Origin: Streptomyces tendae
GTDB taxonomy: Bacteria > Actinomycetota > Actinomycetes > Streptomycetales > Streptomycetaceae
Assembly (NCBI RefSeq): GCF_014650435.1
Contig: NZ_BMUY01000002.1
Location: forward strand, 682,001-746,000
Length of the DNA stretch: 64,000 nucleotides
Direction: 5' to 3'
The stretch's first letter is position 1, and each line of letters starts with the position of its first letter. Shown here piece after piece: positions 24,760 through 33,860 of the stretch. The translations under genes and the position numbers were made by a program. The notes beneath the pieces were generated by a model. That model was given only the letters and a program-made list of their open reading frames with translations. It had not been told where the DNA came from and searched no databases.

Positions 24760-26865
24760 GTGAGCGCCGAGACCTACCGCGACGCCTGGGGAATCCCGCA
24801 CCTGCGCGCGGACACCCCGCGGGAACTCGCCCGCGCCCAGGGCCGGGTGACCGCCCGTGACCGCGCCTGGCAACTGGAGGTCGAGCGGCACCGGGCCCAG
24901 GGCACCTCCGCGTCCTTCCTCGGCCCCGAGGCCCTCTCCTGGGACCGCCTCGCCCGCCGCGCCCGCCTCGCGGACACCGCCCGCCGCTGCTTCACCGCCC
25001 TGGAACAGAAGGACCCGGAGACGGCGGCCTGGGTGCGGGCGTACGCCGACGGAGTGAACGAGGGACTAACCGAGACCACGCACCCGGCCTCCACGCACCC
25101 GGCCCCCGAGTTCGCCCGCACCGGCCTCGCCCCGGGCCACTGGGAACCCTGGACCCCGCTCGGCGTCTGGCTCGCCACGCACATCCTCTTCGCGGGCTTC
25201 CCCACCAAGCTGTGGCGGGAGCACATCGCCACGCACCTCGGCCCGGAAGCCGTGGCCCTCTTCGCCGCCGACGGCCCCGGCACCGCGGGCAGCAACGGCT
25301 GGCTGGTGAGCGGCGAGCGGACCACGACCGGACACGCACTGATCGCGGGTGACCCGCACCGCTTCATCGAGGACCCCGGCGTCTACCAGCAGATCCACCT
25401 GTCCTGCCCGGAGTTCGACGTCGTCGGCCTCGCCGTGCCCGGCGTCCCCGGGATCGCCCACTTCGGTCACACCGGCACGGTCGCCTGGGCCATCACCAAC
25501 GCGATGGCCGACTACCAGGATTTGTACCGTGAACGCCTGCGCCGCACCGGCGCGGGCGTCGAGGCGCTCGGCCCGGACGGCGCCTGGCACCGCGCCGCCC
25601 GCCACACGGAGACGATCCACGTCGCCGGGGAGGACACGGTGGAGGTCGAGATCATCGAGACCGACCGCGGCCCCGTGATCGCGGGCGGCCCCGAGGGCCT
25701 CGACGACGGCACCCCGGCCGCCCTCAGCCTGCGCTACCCGCCCCGCGTCACCGCCGACCTCGGCTTCGGCGCCCTGCTGCCGCTGCTGCGGGCCCGCCGG
25801 GTCGCCGACGTGGACCGCGCCCTGGACGCGTGGGCGGAGCCGGTCAACGTGGTGCAGGCCGCCGACACGGAGGGCGGCCTGCTGCACCGGGTCGCGGGCC
25901 GCGTCCCGGTGCGCCCCGCCGCGAACGGCCTTCGTCCGGTGCCCGCATGGGAACCCGGCCACGAGTGGACCGGCTGGCACACCCCGCCCCGCGCCGGACT
26001 CACCGAGGGCGTCGCCGTGATGGCCAACCAGCGCGGCCCGTCCACCCCCCTGGGCGTCGAGTTCGCCGCACCGCACCGCGCCGACCGCATCGCCGCCCTC
26101 CTCGCGGGCAGGGAGCGCTGGTCGGCGGCGGACATGCCGGCGATCCACACGGACACCCACCTGGCTTCGGCCGGCCCCCTCCTGGACCACCTCGCCGCCC
26201 TGACCGGCCCGACCGCCCTGACTCCGGAGGCCGCCGCCCTCCGCGACCGCCTCCTCGCCTGGGACCGACGCATGGACGCCGACAGCGCCGACGCGGCGGC
26301 GTACGCGGCAGTGCGCTCGGCGGTCGTACGGCGGCTGGCGGCGCACCCGGCCCTGGCGCCCGCCGCCGTCGCGCCCGCGTACCCCGAGGTGCTGCAACCG
26401 TGGCTCGCGCTGGTGCCGCGCGTCGCGTACGCCCTCGAACACCTCCTGCGCGCGGACGACCTGTACGGCATCGACCGCGCGGCGACCGTACGCGCGGCTC
26501 TGGAGGAGATCGCCGGGCGCCCGCCAGCCGGTCCGTGGGGCGACACCCACCGCCTGGCCCCGTGGCGCGCGCTGCCGACCGCCGCCACCGCCCACGGGGA
26601 CGAACCCGGCCTCTCCGGCGACCACGAGTGCGTCCTGTGCACGTCCCCCGTCCCCGGTCTCACCGACCGCGCCGCACGTGGCCCGGCCGCCCGGTACGTC
26701 TGGGACCTGGCCGACCGCGAGAACAGCCGCTGGGTGGTGCCGCACGGTGCCTCGGGCGTCCCGGGGTCACCCCACCACCGCGACCAGCAGCCCCTGTGGC
26801 TCGACGGGGAACTCGCCCCGGTGGTCACCGACTTCGACCGGCTCACGAAGGAATCCGATGACTGA
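24760..26865 (+). CDS. Penicillin acylase-family Ntn hydrolase, apparently cytoplasmic
   Basis: The 701-residue precursor is cleaved in this family between Gly177 and Ser178 (TAG-SNGWLVSGERTTTGHALIAGDPHRF), giving an alpha chain of about 177 residues and a beta chain with Ser178 as N-terminal nucleophile. The GDPH and later AWAITNAMADYQDLY blocks are typical. These enzymes hydrolyse acyl-amide bonds such as in beta-lactams, acyl-homoserine lactones or siderophore precursors. No signal peptide precedes YRDAWGIPHL, unlike secreted relatives. The GTG at 24760 follows the iron box by 20 bp. It overlaps the next gene by 8 nt, so this is the first gene of an iron-controlled operon. Confidence 0.88.
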   Translation: MSAETYRDAWGIPHLRADTPRELARAQGRVTARDRAWQLEVERHRAQGTSASFLGPEALSWDRLARRARLADTARRCFTALEQKDPETAAWVRAYADGVNEGLTETTHPASTHPAPEFARTGLAPGHWEPWTPLGVWLATHILFAGFPTKLWREHIATHLGPEAVALFAADGPGTAGSNGWLVSGERTTTGHALIAGDPHRFIEDPGVYQQIHLSCPEFDVVGLAVPGVPGIAHFGHTGTVAWAITNAMADYQDLYRERLRRTGAGVEALGPDGAWHRAARHTETIHVAGEDTVEVEIIETDRGPVIAGGPEGLDDGTPAALSLRYPPRVTADLGFGALLPLLRARRVADVDRALDAWAEPVNVVQAADTEGGLLHRVAGRVPVRPAANGLRPVPAWEPGHEWTGWHTPPRAGLTEGVAVMANQRGPSTPLGVEFAAPHRADRIAALLAGRERWSAADMPAIHTDTHLASAGPLLDHLAALTGPTALTPEAAALRDRLLAWDRRMDADSADAAAYAAVRSAVVRRLAAHPALAPAAVAPAYPEVLQPWLALVPRVAYALEHLLRADDLYGIDRAATVRAALEEIAGRPPAGPWGDTHRLAPWRALPTAATAHGDEPGLSGDHECVLCTSPVPGLTDRAARGPAARYVWDLADRENSRWVVPHGASGVPGSPHHRDQQPLWLDGELAPVVTDFDRLTKESDD

Positions 26866-27466
26866 CCCGTACGCCTCCCGCACCCCCGTCCACGAACAGC
26901 ACCTGGACGGCTTCGGCACCGTCCGCATCCTCCCCCTGGACCCGGCCGCGGACGCCGCGGTGGTCCACGGCTGGGTGAGCGAGGAGCGGGCCGCCTTCTG
27001 GGGCATGACCGGCCTGACGCGCGACCAGGTCACCACCATCTACGCGCACATGGCCACGCTCGACACCCACCACGCCTTCCTGGTCGTCAAGGACGGCGAC
27101 CCGGTCGCCCTGCTCCAGACCTACGACCCCGCGGCCGACCGGGTGAGCGAGTGCTACGACACCGAGCCGGGCGACATCGGCGTCCACCTGCTCCTCGCGC
27201 CCGCCGGAACCGAGGGCGCGCGCCCCGGCTGGACCGCCGCGCTGTCCGGCGCCCTCATGGCGTACGTCCTGCTGGGCCTGGGCCGGACGCGGATCGTGGT
27301 CGACCCGGACGTGGACAACGAGAAGGCGATCGCCCGTTTCCTCAAGCAGGGCTTCACCGCCGGTCCCGCGGTCGTGCTGCCCGAGGTCGACCTGCCGGAC
27401 GTGTACCTGCCGGAGAAGAAGGCGCAACTGGCTTTCCTCCGCCGGGAGGTAGCGTTCGCGGGGTGA
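26858..27466 (+). CDS. GNAT acyltransferase of the siderophore (IucB/AlcB/MbtK) type
   Basis: The 202-residue protein resembles the acetyl/acyltransferases that acylate N6-hydroxylysine or related amines in hydroxamate siderophores. Family marks are ILPLDPAADAAVVHGWVSEERAAFWGM at the N-terminus, DIGVHLLLAP and GRTRIVVDPDVDNEKAIARFLKQGFTAG (acyl-CoA-binding GNAT motifs). AAGGAA lies upstream and the ATG lies inside the end of the acylase gene. An iron-box-controlled operon containing it supports a siderophore-linked role; the exact substrate is unknown because no NRPS or IucA/C synthetase gene is in the window. Confidence 0.85.
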   Translation: MTDPYASRTPVHEQHLDGFGTVRILPLDPAADAAVVHGWVSEERAAFWGMTGLTRDQVTTIYAHMATLDTHHAFLVVKDGDPVALLQTYDPAADRVSECYDTEPGDIGVHLLLAPAGTEGARPGWTAALSGALMAYVLLGLGRTRIVVDPDVDNEKAIARFLKQGFTAGPAVVLPEVDLPDVYLPEKKAQLAFLRREVAFAG

Positions 27467-27954
27467 CTTCCGCGCCGACCGCCGAGGACCTGATCGCGCA
27501 CTACGGACTGGAGCCGATCCCCCGCGAGGGCGGCCTGTTCCGGCGCACCTGGGCCGGACCCGAGCGCCCGGACGGCCGCCCCGCCGGGACCGCCATCGTC
27601 GCCCTGCTCACCGCCCGCCCGGGCGACTTCTCGGCGCTGCACCGCCTGCCCACCGACGAGGTCTGGCACTCCTACCTCGGCGACCCGCTGGAGCTGCTGC
27701 TCCTCGCCCCGGACGGCAGCGCCCGTACGGCGGTGCTGGGGCCGGACGTCCTCGGCGGGCAGTACGTCCAGTTCACGGTCCCCGCCGGTACCTGGATGGG
27801 CGGCCGGGTGGTGGCGGGCGGCGCGTGGTCGCTCTTCGGCTGCACGATGGCGCCGGGGTTCACCTACGGGGACTACGAGCACGGCGACGCCGCCGACCTC
27901 ACGGCGCGCTACCCGACGGAGGCCGCGCGCATCATGGCACTGTGCCGCCCATGA
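27463..27954 (+). CDS. Cupin-fold protein (DUF985 type)
   Basis: The 163-residue protein is a single cupin: LIAHYGLEPIPREGGLFRRTW at the start, then ALHRLPTDEVWHSYLGDPLELLLL and WSLFGCTMAPGFTYGDYEHGD. This is the DUF985/YML079-like family, beta barrels of undefined activity, some resembling sugar epimerases. It overlaps the acyltransferase stop by GTGA and the SDR start by ATGA, so all four genes from the acylase are tightly coupled. Confidence 0.85.
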   Translation: MTSAPTAEDLIAHYGLEPIPREGGLFRRTWAGPERPDGRPAGTAIVALLTARPGDFSALHRLPTDEVWHSYLGDPLELLLLAPDGSARTAVLGPDVLGGQYVQFTVPAGTWMGGRVVAGGAWSLFGCTMAPGFTYGDYEHGDAADLTARYPTEAARIMALCRP

Positions 27955-28739
27955 CCCCGCCCCCGCACCCCTCCCCACGTCTCCTCGACGGCCAGGTCGC
28001 CCTGGTCACCGGCGCGGGCGGCGGCATCGGCCGGGGTATCGCGCTGCGCCTCGCCGAGGAGGGCGCCGCGGTGGCGGTGCACTGCCGTACGGCGGTGGAG
28101 TCGGCGCGGGAGGTGGCGGAACGCATCCGCGGCCGGGGCGGACGCGCCACCGTCCTGCGCGCCGACCTCACCGACGAGGACGCCTGCCGTCGCCTGGTCG
28201 GGGAGGCCGCCGACTGGGGCGGCGGACGACTCACCGCGCTGGTCAACAACGCGGGCGTGCAGCCGCTGCGGGAACTGCCCGGTATGACGGCGGCCGAGTG
28301 GCGGGCGGTGGTGGACACCAACGTCACCGGCGTCTTCGCCTGCACGCAGGCCGCCGCCGAGGTCATGCGGGCCCAGGACGGCGGCGGCACGGTCACCCAC
28401 ATCGCCTCCATCGAGGCGGGCGCCCCCGCCCCCGCGCACGCGCACTACAGCGCCTCCAAGGCGGCGGTCGTGATGCACGCCCGGTCGGCGGCGCTGGAGT
28501 ACGGCCCGTGGGGCGTCCGGGTGAACTCTGTGTCCCCCGGCCTCATCGACCGCGAGGGACTCACCGACGCCTGGCCGGAGGGCGTACGGCGATGGCGGCG
28601 GGCGGCGCCGACGGGACGGCTCGGGCGCCCGGAGGACGTGGGCGACGCGTGTGTGTTCCTCGCCTCGCGGCTGGCGTCCTGGGTGACCGGCCACGACCTG
28701 GTGGTGGACGGCGGGGTGACGGCACGCCCGTCCTGGTGA
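27951..28739 (+). CDS. Short-chain dehydrogenase/reductase
   Basis: The 262-residue classical SDR has the TGAGGGIGRG dinucleotide-binding loop, NNAG strand motif and catalytic Ser (HIASIEAG)-Tyr-Lys (HYSASK). The C-terminus WVTGHDLVVDGGVT is typical of FabG-like members. The basic/His-containing strand 2 end (HCRTAVES) suggests NADP(H) preference. It is the last gene of the iron-controlled operon. Substrate unknown. Confidence 0.9.
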   Translation: MTPPPHPSPRLLDGQVALVTGAGGGIGRGIALRLAEEGAAVAVHCRTAVESAREVAERIRGRGGRATVLRADLTDEDACRRLVGEAADWGGGRLTALVNNAGVQPLRELPGMTAAEWRAVVDTNVTGVFACTQAAAEVMRAQDGGGTVTHIASIEAGAPAPAHAHYSASKAAVVMHARSAALEYGPWGVRVNSVSPGLIDREGLTDAWPEGVRRWRRAAPTGRLGRPEDVGDACVFLASRLASWVTGHDLVVDGGVTARPSW

Positions 28740-28826
28740 GGAGCCGCCGGGCGAGCCACTGAGCGCGGCGGCCTCCGCGTCCGTACGTATCCCCGAGGCA
28801 GTGGGCCCCGACGACGGAGATGCGAC

Positions 28827-31010
28827 GTGAGGTGTGGTGACGGTGCGCACGCTGGATACCGGGGACGAGGGGTCGGACGGAACGGGAAACAGCGGCGAAG
28901 CCACCGCAACCGGCGGGGCCCGCGGGCTACAACCGGGCATCAAGGTTGCGGCGGCTCGTCCCGACGCCGGGATCGCTGGGATCGGCGGGGCCGGTGGGAT
29001 CGGCCAGAAGCAGCCGAACGCCGGCACAGCCCGACCCTCCCGGGGCGCCGACACCACCCGGATCTCCCGAACCTCCCAGACCTCCCAGACCTCCCAGACC
29101 TCCTCCCGGGGCGCCGGCACCGCCGGGGAATCCGGCGGCTGGTGCTGCTGGGAGCCGTGCTGGTCCTGCTCCTCCTCGGCGGCGCCGGACCGGCGTCGGC
29201 CCACGCCGCCCTCAGCTCCACCGACCCCGGGGACGGAGCCGTCCTCCAGCGGGCCCCCGGCCACGTCACCCTGACCTTCAGCGAGTCCGTCGGCCTGCGC
29301 GACGACTCGTTCCGCGTCCTGGACCCGGGCGGTCACCGCGTCCGTACCGGGGCGACCGGGCACGCGGAAGGCCGGTCCGACACGGCCAGGGTCGCGCTGC
29401 CGGCCGGGCTGGGGGAGGGTACGTACACCGTGGCCTGGCGGGTGGTGTCCGCCGACAGCCATCCCGTGTCGGGCGCCTTCACCTTCTCCGTGGGCAAGCC
29501 GTCGCAGACGACCGCGCCCGTGGACACCGGCCCCGCCGAGGACCCGCTGACCGCGACCCTCCACAAGCTCGCCCGCTACCTCGCCTACCTCTCCGCCGCC
29601 CTGCTCATCGGCACCGCCGCCTTCGTCGCCCTGTGCCGCCCGCCGGACCCCGCCCCGCTGCGCCGCCCACTGGTGGCGGGCTGGTGGACCCTGCTGGCGG
29701 CCACCGTCGCACTACTGGTGCTGCGCGCCCCGTACGAGGCGGGGACGGGCCCGTCCTCGGCCCTGGACGCCGACGCGCTCGCCGACACCCTCACGGCGCG
29801 CCCCGGCGTGCTGCTGCTGATCAGGCTCGCGCTCCTGGCCCCGGCCGCGCTGTTCGTCGTCCGGGTGTTCCGTGAGCCCCAGGTATCCCGCGAGTCCAGT
29901 GAGCCCCGCAGGGACCGGCACCCGCCGCACAGCCCCCTCGTCGCCGCTGCGGGCGTCGCCCTGGCCGTCGGCCTCGCCCTGACCTGGGCCGCCGCCGAGC
30001 ACGCCTCGGCCGGCATACAGGTGCCGGTGGCGATGACGTCCTCCGTACTGCATCTGCTGGCCACCGCGGTCTGGCTGGGCGGTCTCGTCGCCCTGCTCAC
30101 CACCCTGCGCGCCTCGCGTCCCGCCCCGGACGCCGGCACGGTCGCCCGCTTCTCGCGGACGGCCTTCGCCGCCGTGACCGTCCTGGTCGTCACCGGCGTC
30201 TACCAGTCATGGCGCGGTCTCGGCTCCTGGGAGGCGCTCACCGGGTCGGCGTACGGCAGGCTGCTGCTGGCGAAGGTGGTCCTGGTGGCCGTCCTGCTGG
30301 CAGCGGCGGCGGTGTCCCGGAGGTGGACGGCGGCGCTGCCGACGGCACCGGCCGCCGTACGCGAGTCGGACCGCGCGCACGAGCGGGTACCGCAACCGGC
30401 GGGCGGCGGCCCACCACCGGAGGCCCCGCAGCCACCTCGCGGCGACACCGCAACCGGCGACACCGGAACCGGCGACAGCGGGACGGGCGACAGCGCAACC
30501 GGCAACACCGGAACGGAATCCGCCCTCCGGCGCGGCCTGTACCGCTCCGTCCTCGTGGAGGCCGTCGTCGCCGCCGTCGTGCTGGGGGTCACCACCGTGC
30601 TCACCGCCACCCCGCCCGGCCGCTCCGCGGAGGAGGCGGCGCGGGCGGCCGTACCGGCGGGCGGTGTGCTGCCCGCGTCCGTCACCACGATCCCGTTCGA
30701 GATCGGCACGGCCGGCCGCGGCACGGTCCAGATCACCCTGGATCCCGGCCGCACCGGCGACAACGCCGTCCAGGCCGTCGTCTTCGGCCCCGACGGCAGC
30801 CTGGCCGCCGTACCAGAGCTGCGCCTCTCCTTCACCCTCCCCGACCAGGACGTCGGCCCCATCGAGGCGGACCTGGTCGACCGGGGCGGGTACTGGAGCG
30901 CCAACACCGTCACCCTGCCCCTCCCGGGCACCTGGACGATGAAGACGACGGTCCGCGTGTCGGAGATCGACCAGGTGAGCGAGACCCGACGGATACGGGT
31001 GGAACGTTAG
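28827..31010 (+). CDS. CopC-CopD fusion, copper resistance membrane protein
   Basis: Near residue 100 lies a signal sequence (LVLLGAVLVLLLLGGAGPASA), then a mature CopC beta barrel whose first residue is the copper-binding His (HAALSSTDPGDGAVL), with a second site in SADSHPVSGAF. About eight CopD helices follow from LHKLARYLAYLSAALL, interrupted by a Gly/Thr repeat (TATGDTGTGDSGTGDS), and a soluble C-terminal YtkA-like domain. It likely binds and moves copper at the envelope. The GTG at 28827 has GGAG at 7 nt but gives a strange Arg-rich, (LPD)n-repeat N-terminus of about 98 residues; the true start may be further in. Confidence 0.83.
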   Translation: MRCGDGAHAGYRGRGVGRNGKQRRSHRNRRGPRATTGHQGCGGSSRRRDRWDRRGRWDRPEAAERRHSPTLPGRRHHPDLPNLPDLPDLPDLLPGRRHRRGIRRLVLLGAVLVLLLLGGAGPASAHAALSSTDPGDGAVLQRAPGHVTLTFSESVGLRDDSFRVLDPGGHRVRTGATGHAEGRSDTARVALPAGLGEGTYTVAWRVVSADSHPVSGAFTFSVGKPSQTTAPVDTGPAEDPLTATLHKLARYLAYLSAALLIGTAAFVALCRPPDPAPLRRPLVAGWWTLLAATVALLVLRAPYEAGTGPSSALDADALADTLTARPGVLLLIRLALLAPAALFVVRVFREPQVSRESSEPRRDRHPPHSPLVAAAGVALAVGLALTWAAAEHASAGIQVPVAMTSSVLHLLATAVWLGGLVALLTTLRASRPAPDAGTVARFSRTAFAAVTVLVVTGVYQSWRGLGSWEALTGSAYGRLLLAKVVLVAVLLAAAAVSRRWTAALPTAPAAVRESDRAHERVPQPAGGGPPPEAPQPPRGDTATGDTGTGDSGTGDSATGNTGTESALRRGLYRSVLVEAVVAAVVLGVTTVLTATPPGRSAEEAARAAVPAGGVLPASVTTIPFEIGTAGRGTVQITLDPGRTGDNAVQAVVFGPDGSLAAVPELRLSFTLPDQDVGPIEADLVDRGGYWSANTVTLPLPGTWTMKTTVRVSEIDQVSETRRIRVER

Positions 31011-31077
31011 AAACCGGTCACCGCGTCCACCGCGTCCGGGCGGGACCGGGCGTACTACTCACCCCGCTGTCGCGTGA

Positions 31078-32211
31078 CTAGGGGTGAAGGACCACCTTCG
31101 TGTAGCCCTCGATCCGCTTGTCGAACTTGTCGTAGCCGGCCGGCGCCTGGTCCAGCGGCAGTTCGTGGGAGACGACGAAGCTGGGCGTGGCCCTGCCCTC
31201 GATGATCATGTCCCGCAGGTAGCGGTTGTAGCGCTTGACGTTGCACTGCCCCGTCCCCACCCGCAGCCCCTTCTCGAAGAGCTTGCCGATCGCGACGAGG
31301 AGCATGCCCTGCTTGGCCTGCTCGTCCGGACCGCCCGGGTCGGCCGGGACGTAGAGCCCGGGCACACCCAGGGCTCCGGTCGGCCGGACCGTGTTGACCA
31401 GCGAGTTCAGGACGGTCGCCGGTTCCTCCTTGCCCGTCCCGCCCGCCGTCGCCTGGTAGCCGACGGCGTCCACGCCCTTGTCCGTACCGGCGCCCTCGGT
31501 CTGCTCCTTGATCTGCTCGACCGGGTCCCCCGCGGAGAAGTCGATGGGCACCGCTCCGATCTCCTCGGCCTTCCGCAGCCGCTCCGGGACGCGGTCGACG
31601 ACGAACACCTTCTTCGCGCCGCGCAGCAGCGCCGAGTAGGCGGCCATGAGCCCGACCGGTCCCGCCCCGTACACCGCGACGCTCTCGCCGGGCCGGACAC
31701 CGGCGAGTTCGCAACCGTGGTAGCCGGTGGGGAAGATGTCGGCGAGCAGGATGAAGTCGGTCTCGTGCGCGTCGCCCTCGGGCAGCTTCAGGCAGTTGAA
31801 GTCGGCGTACGGGACGCGCAGGTACTCGGCCTGGCCGCCCTGCCAGGGCCCCATGGACACATAGCCGTACGCACCGCCGGCGAAGCCGGGATTGACGGTC
31901 GTGCAGTAACCCGTGTACCCCTCGGTGCAGTTGGTGCAGAAGCCGCAGGCGACGTTGAAGGGCATGACCACGCGGTCGCCCTTCTTCAGCCCGGTGACGC
32001 CCTCACCGACCTGGTCGACGATCCCCATGTTCTCGTGACCGAAGACGATGCCGGGCTCGGCGGCGGTGCGTCCCTCGTACATGTGCAGGTCGGACCCGCA
32101 GATCGCGGTCGAGGTGACGCGCACGACCACGTCGTTCGGATGCTGGACGCGTGGCTTCTCCACATCCTCGACCGCAACGGTGAACGGCCCCTTGTACACG
32201 ACGGCCTTCAT
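31078..32211 (-). CDS. Glutathione-independent formaldehyde dehydrogenase-type zinc alcohol dehydrogenase
   Basis: The 377-residue medium-chain dehydrogenase carries the catalytic zinc residues in AICGSDLHMYEG and GHENMGIVDQVGEGV, the structural-zinc loop (ACGFCTNCTEGYTGYC) and the Rossmann motif VYGAGPVGLMAAY. The insert VNPGFAGGAYGYVSMGPWQGGQAEYLRVPYADFN is characteristic of the FdhA-like subgroup, which binds NAD tightly and oxidises or dismutates aldehydes. The ATG gives MKAVVYKGPFTVAVEDVEKP. It is divergent from a small ORF with a 134-bp gap. Confidence 0.9.
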   Translation of the reverse strand: MKAVVYKGPFTVAVEDVEKPRVQHPNDVVVRVTSTAICGSDLHMYEGRTAAEPGIVFGHENMGIVDQVGEGVTGLKKGDRVVMPFNVACGFCTNCTEGYTGYCTTVNPGFAGGAYGYVSMGPWQGGQAEYLRVPYADFNCLKLPEGDAHETDFILLADIFPTGYHGCELAGVRPGESVAVYGAGPVGLMAAYSALLRGAKKVFVVDRVPERLRKAEEIGAVPIDFSAGDPVEQIKEQTEGAGTDKGVDAVGYQATAGGTGKEEPATVLNSLVNTVRPTGALGVPGLYVPADPGGPDEQAKQGMLLVAIGKLFEKGLRVGTGQCNVKRYNRYLRDMIIEGRATPSFVVSHELPLDQAPAGYDKFDKRIEGYTKVVLHP

Positions 32212-32345
32212 GATCTCGACCTCCGTTTGCCCGTCGAATCACCCGTGACCCATCTCTCATGGTTCTCCGGTCGATGTGATGGGGCAAGTCGGTAATCTCG
32301 GGATGATTGAGACGCCGTGCAGTGCACTGAGAAGGAGGCCACCGG

Positions 32346-32537
32346 GTGTCAGCGCAACGACTGGGAACTCTGCTGGTTCCCGTGCCGGGCCTGTCCGGCA
32401 CCACCTACCCGCCCGGGACGACGGTGACCGTCCGTGGCCGGGGTGCGACCGTCGACGCCTTCGTCAACGGGGACTGGCTCCCTCTGTCGTGGTGGGAGTT
32501 CTCCGACGGACTGCGTGAGGACATCGCCGACCGCTGA
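32346..32537 (+). CDS. Small hypothetical protein, 63 residues
   Basis: GTG at 32346 with AAGGAGG about 8 nt upstream. The sequence MSAQRLGTLLVPVPGLSGTTYPPGTTVTVRGRGATVDAFVNGDWLPLSWWEFSDGLREDI looks like a small beta barrel with aromatic end. No family is recognised. It converges on the aquaporin gene 41 bp downstream. Confidence 0.7.
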   Translation: MSAQRLGTLLVPVPGLSGTTYPPGTTVTVRGRGATVDAFVNGDWLPLSWWEFSDGLREDIADR

Positions 32538-32578
32538 CGCCCGGCCGGATCCGGCACGGCACCCTCGGGGCTCCTCGG

Positions 32579-33469
32579 TCAGGACGGCTCCTCGGTGGCC
32601 GGTCCTTCCTCGGCCTCGCTCAGCCTGGCCTTGAGTACGGGGCTGATGAGCAGGTCGTACACGAGGACCCCGACCACCCCGCCGATGAGGGGGCCGACGA
32701 TCGGGATCCACCAGTAGCCGCTGAACCACTCGAAGGTGCCCGGCAGGGCGATGTCGCCCCACCCTTCGAAGAAGGTGAACAGCCGGGGGCCGAAGTCGCG
32801 GGCCGGATTGATCGCGTACCCGGCGTTGGTGCCGAAGGTGAGGCCGATGGCGACCACCACCAGTCCGATGAGGAACGGGTGGAGGTTGGACATCGGAGCC
32901 GTGTTGCGGGTGTCGATGAGCGCGCAGATCAACAGGAGCAGGATCCCGGTGCCCACGATCTGGTCGAGCAGCGGACCCCACCAGGAGTCTCCGAAGTACT
33001 CGGCGGGGAACGTGGCGAAGATCGAGTACGTGTTCAGCGAGGTCTCCCGTGTCTCGCCCGCCTTGGCGATGGACGCGTCGATCGCCCACCGGTAGCAGGC
33101 GTACACGAGCGCGGCGGCGACGAAGGCGCCCACGACCTGGGCGAGCCAGTAGGGCAGGACCTTCCGCCACGGGAAGTCCCGCCGGACCGCGAAGCCCAGG
33201 GTCACCGCGGGGTTGAGGTGCGCCCCGCTGATGCCGCCGGCCACGTAGACGCCGAACACGACGGCCAGGCCCCATCCCCACGAGATGATGAGCCAGTTGG
33301 CGGGCCCGAAGTCGGCGGTCTGCCGTCCCGAACCCGGCAGTCCCGCGACCGCGACGGCCACCGAACCGACGCCGAACAGGATCAGGACGAACGTCCCCAG
33401 GAACTCGGCACACATCTCACCGCCGAGGCCCTTTCGATAACCGCGTCGATGAACCATGCGTTCGGCCAC
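32579..33469 (-). CDS. MIP-family aquaglyceroporin (GlpF-like)
   Basis: The 296-residue six-helix channel has both NPA half-helices: SGAHLNPAVTLG and AGYAINPARDFGPRL. The Asp after the second NPAR is the signature of glycerol facilitators rather than water-only aquaporins. The GTG at 33469 has GGAGG 4-5 nt upstream. The protein passes glycerol and similar small solutes. Its upstream region reaches the integrated element, so its promoter lies within about 160 bp of attL. Confidence 0.9.
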   Translation of the reverse strand: MAERMVHRRGYRKGLGGEMCAEFLGTFVLILFGVGSVAVAVAGLPGSGRQTADFGPANWLIISWGWGLAVVFGVYVAGGISGAHLNPAVTLGFAVRRDFPWRKVLPYWLAQVVGAFVAAALVYACYRWAIDASIAKAGETRETSLNTYSIFATFPAEYFGDSWWGPLLDQIVGTGILLLLICALIDTRNTAPMSNLHPFLIGLVVVAIGLTFGTNAGYAINPARDFGPRLFTFFEGWGDIALPGTFEWFSGYWWIPIVGPLIGGVVGVLVYDLLISPVLKARLSEAEEGPATEEPS

Positions 33470-33628
33470 CGGCCCTCCTTCACTGGAATGGAACAGACCA
33501 AACCGCTCCATACCCGAAAAACGACCGCCCGGACGATCAACCGGGTGAGTACACCCTGACGGCGCGCGAGATTCCCCTCCATGGAGCAACGCCGCACAGC
33601 CACCGCCGGGCCGACGCCCTCACACGCC

Positions 33629-33660
33629 GAAGGGCCCCGCAGCGAACTGCGGGGCCCTTC
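33629..33660 (-). terminator. Original chromosomal terminator of the interrupted tRNA-Ser
   Basis: 14-bp stem (33629-33642 with 33647-33660) and CGAA loop, just past the tRNA 3' remnant on the minus strand. A different-sequence equivalent occurs beside attR. Confidence 0.75.
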
Positions 33661-33738
33661 GACATCGTGCCCGGTGAGGCACTGGCGGAGGATACGAGAT
33701 TCGAACTCGTGAGGGGTTGCCCCCAACACGCTTTCCAA
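33651..33738. other. attL
   Basis: 88 bp identical to 49717-49804. Identity stops exactly after CTTTCCAA, within the anticodon loop of the tRNA on the complementary strand, which marks the crossover side of the core. Confidence 0.9.
33686..33738 (-). pseudogene. 3' fragment of tRNA-Ser left at attL
   Basis: Contains the anticodon-loop 3' half, variable arm, T arm and acceptor 3' strand, with encoded CCA at 33683-33685, but the 5' half is replaced by element sequence. It has no tRNA function; it is the chromosomal half displaced by integration. Confidence 0.88.
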
Positions 33739-33835
33739 CTGTGCGCATAGCTGTACGGGGCTGTTCATAGACGTTTGCGCGGCAGGTCAGAGCGCGTGCG
33801 TGAACGTCGGTGGCCAGGGGTGTCCGTCGGCGGAC

Positions 33836-33860
33836 TGGACAACAACCAGGACAACGAGGT
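33836..33860. repeat. Putative integrase arm site, left side
   Basis: This 25-mer contains two GGACAAC boxes 12 bp apart (33837-33843, 33849-33855) and matches 22 of 25 positions at 49658-49682. In the excised circle the two lie on either side of the core, as arm-type sites should. The remaining gap to 34077 shows no gene. Confidence 0.5.

Noticed and set aside
24760..26865. Secreted penicillin acylase
   Set aside because: No signal peptide precedes the catalytic fold from any plausible start, so export by Sec or Tat is not supported.
33686..33738. Second functional tRNA-Ser at the left end
   Set aside because: Only the 3' half matches; the 5' half is element sequence, so it cannot fold as a tRNA.
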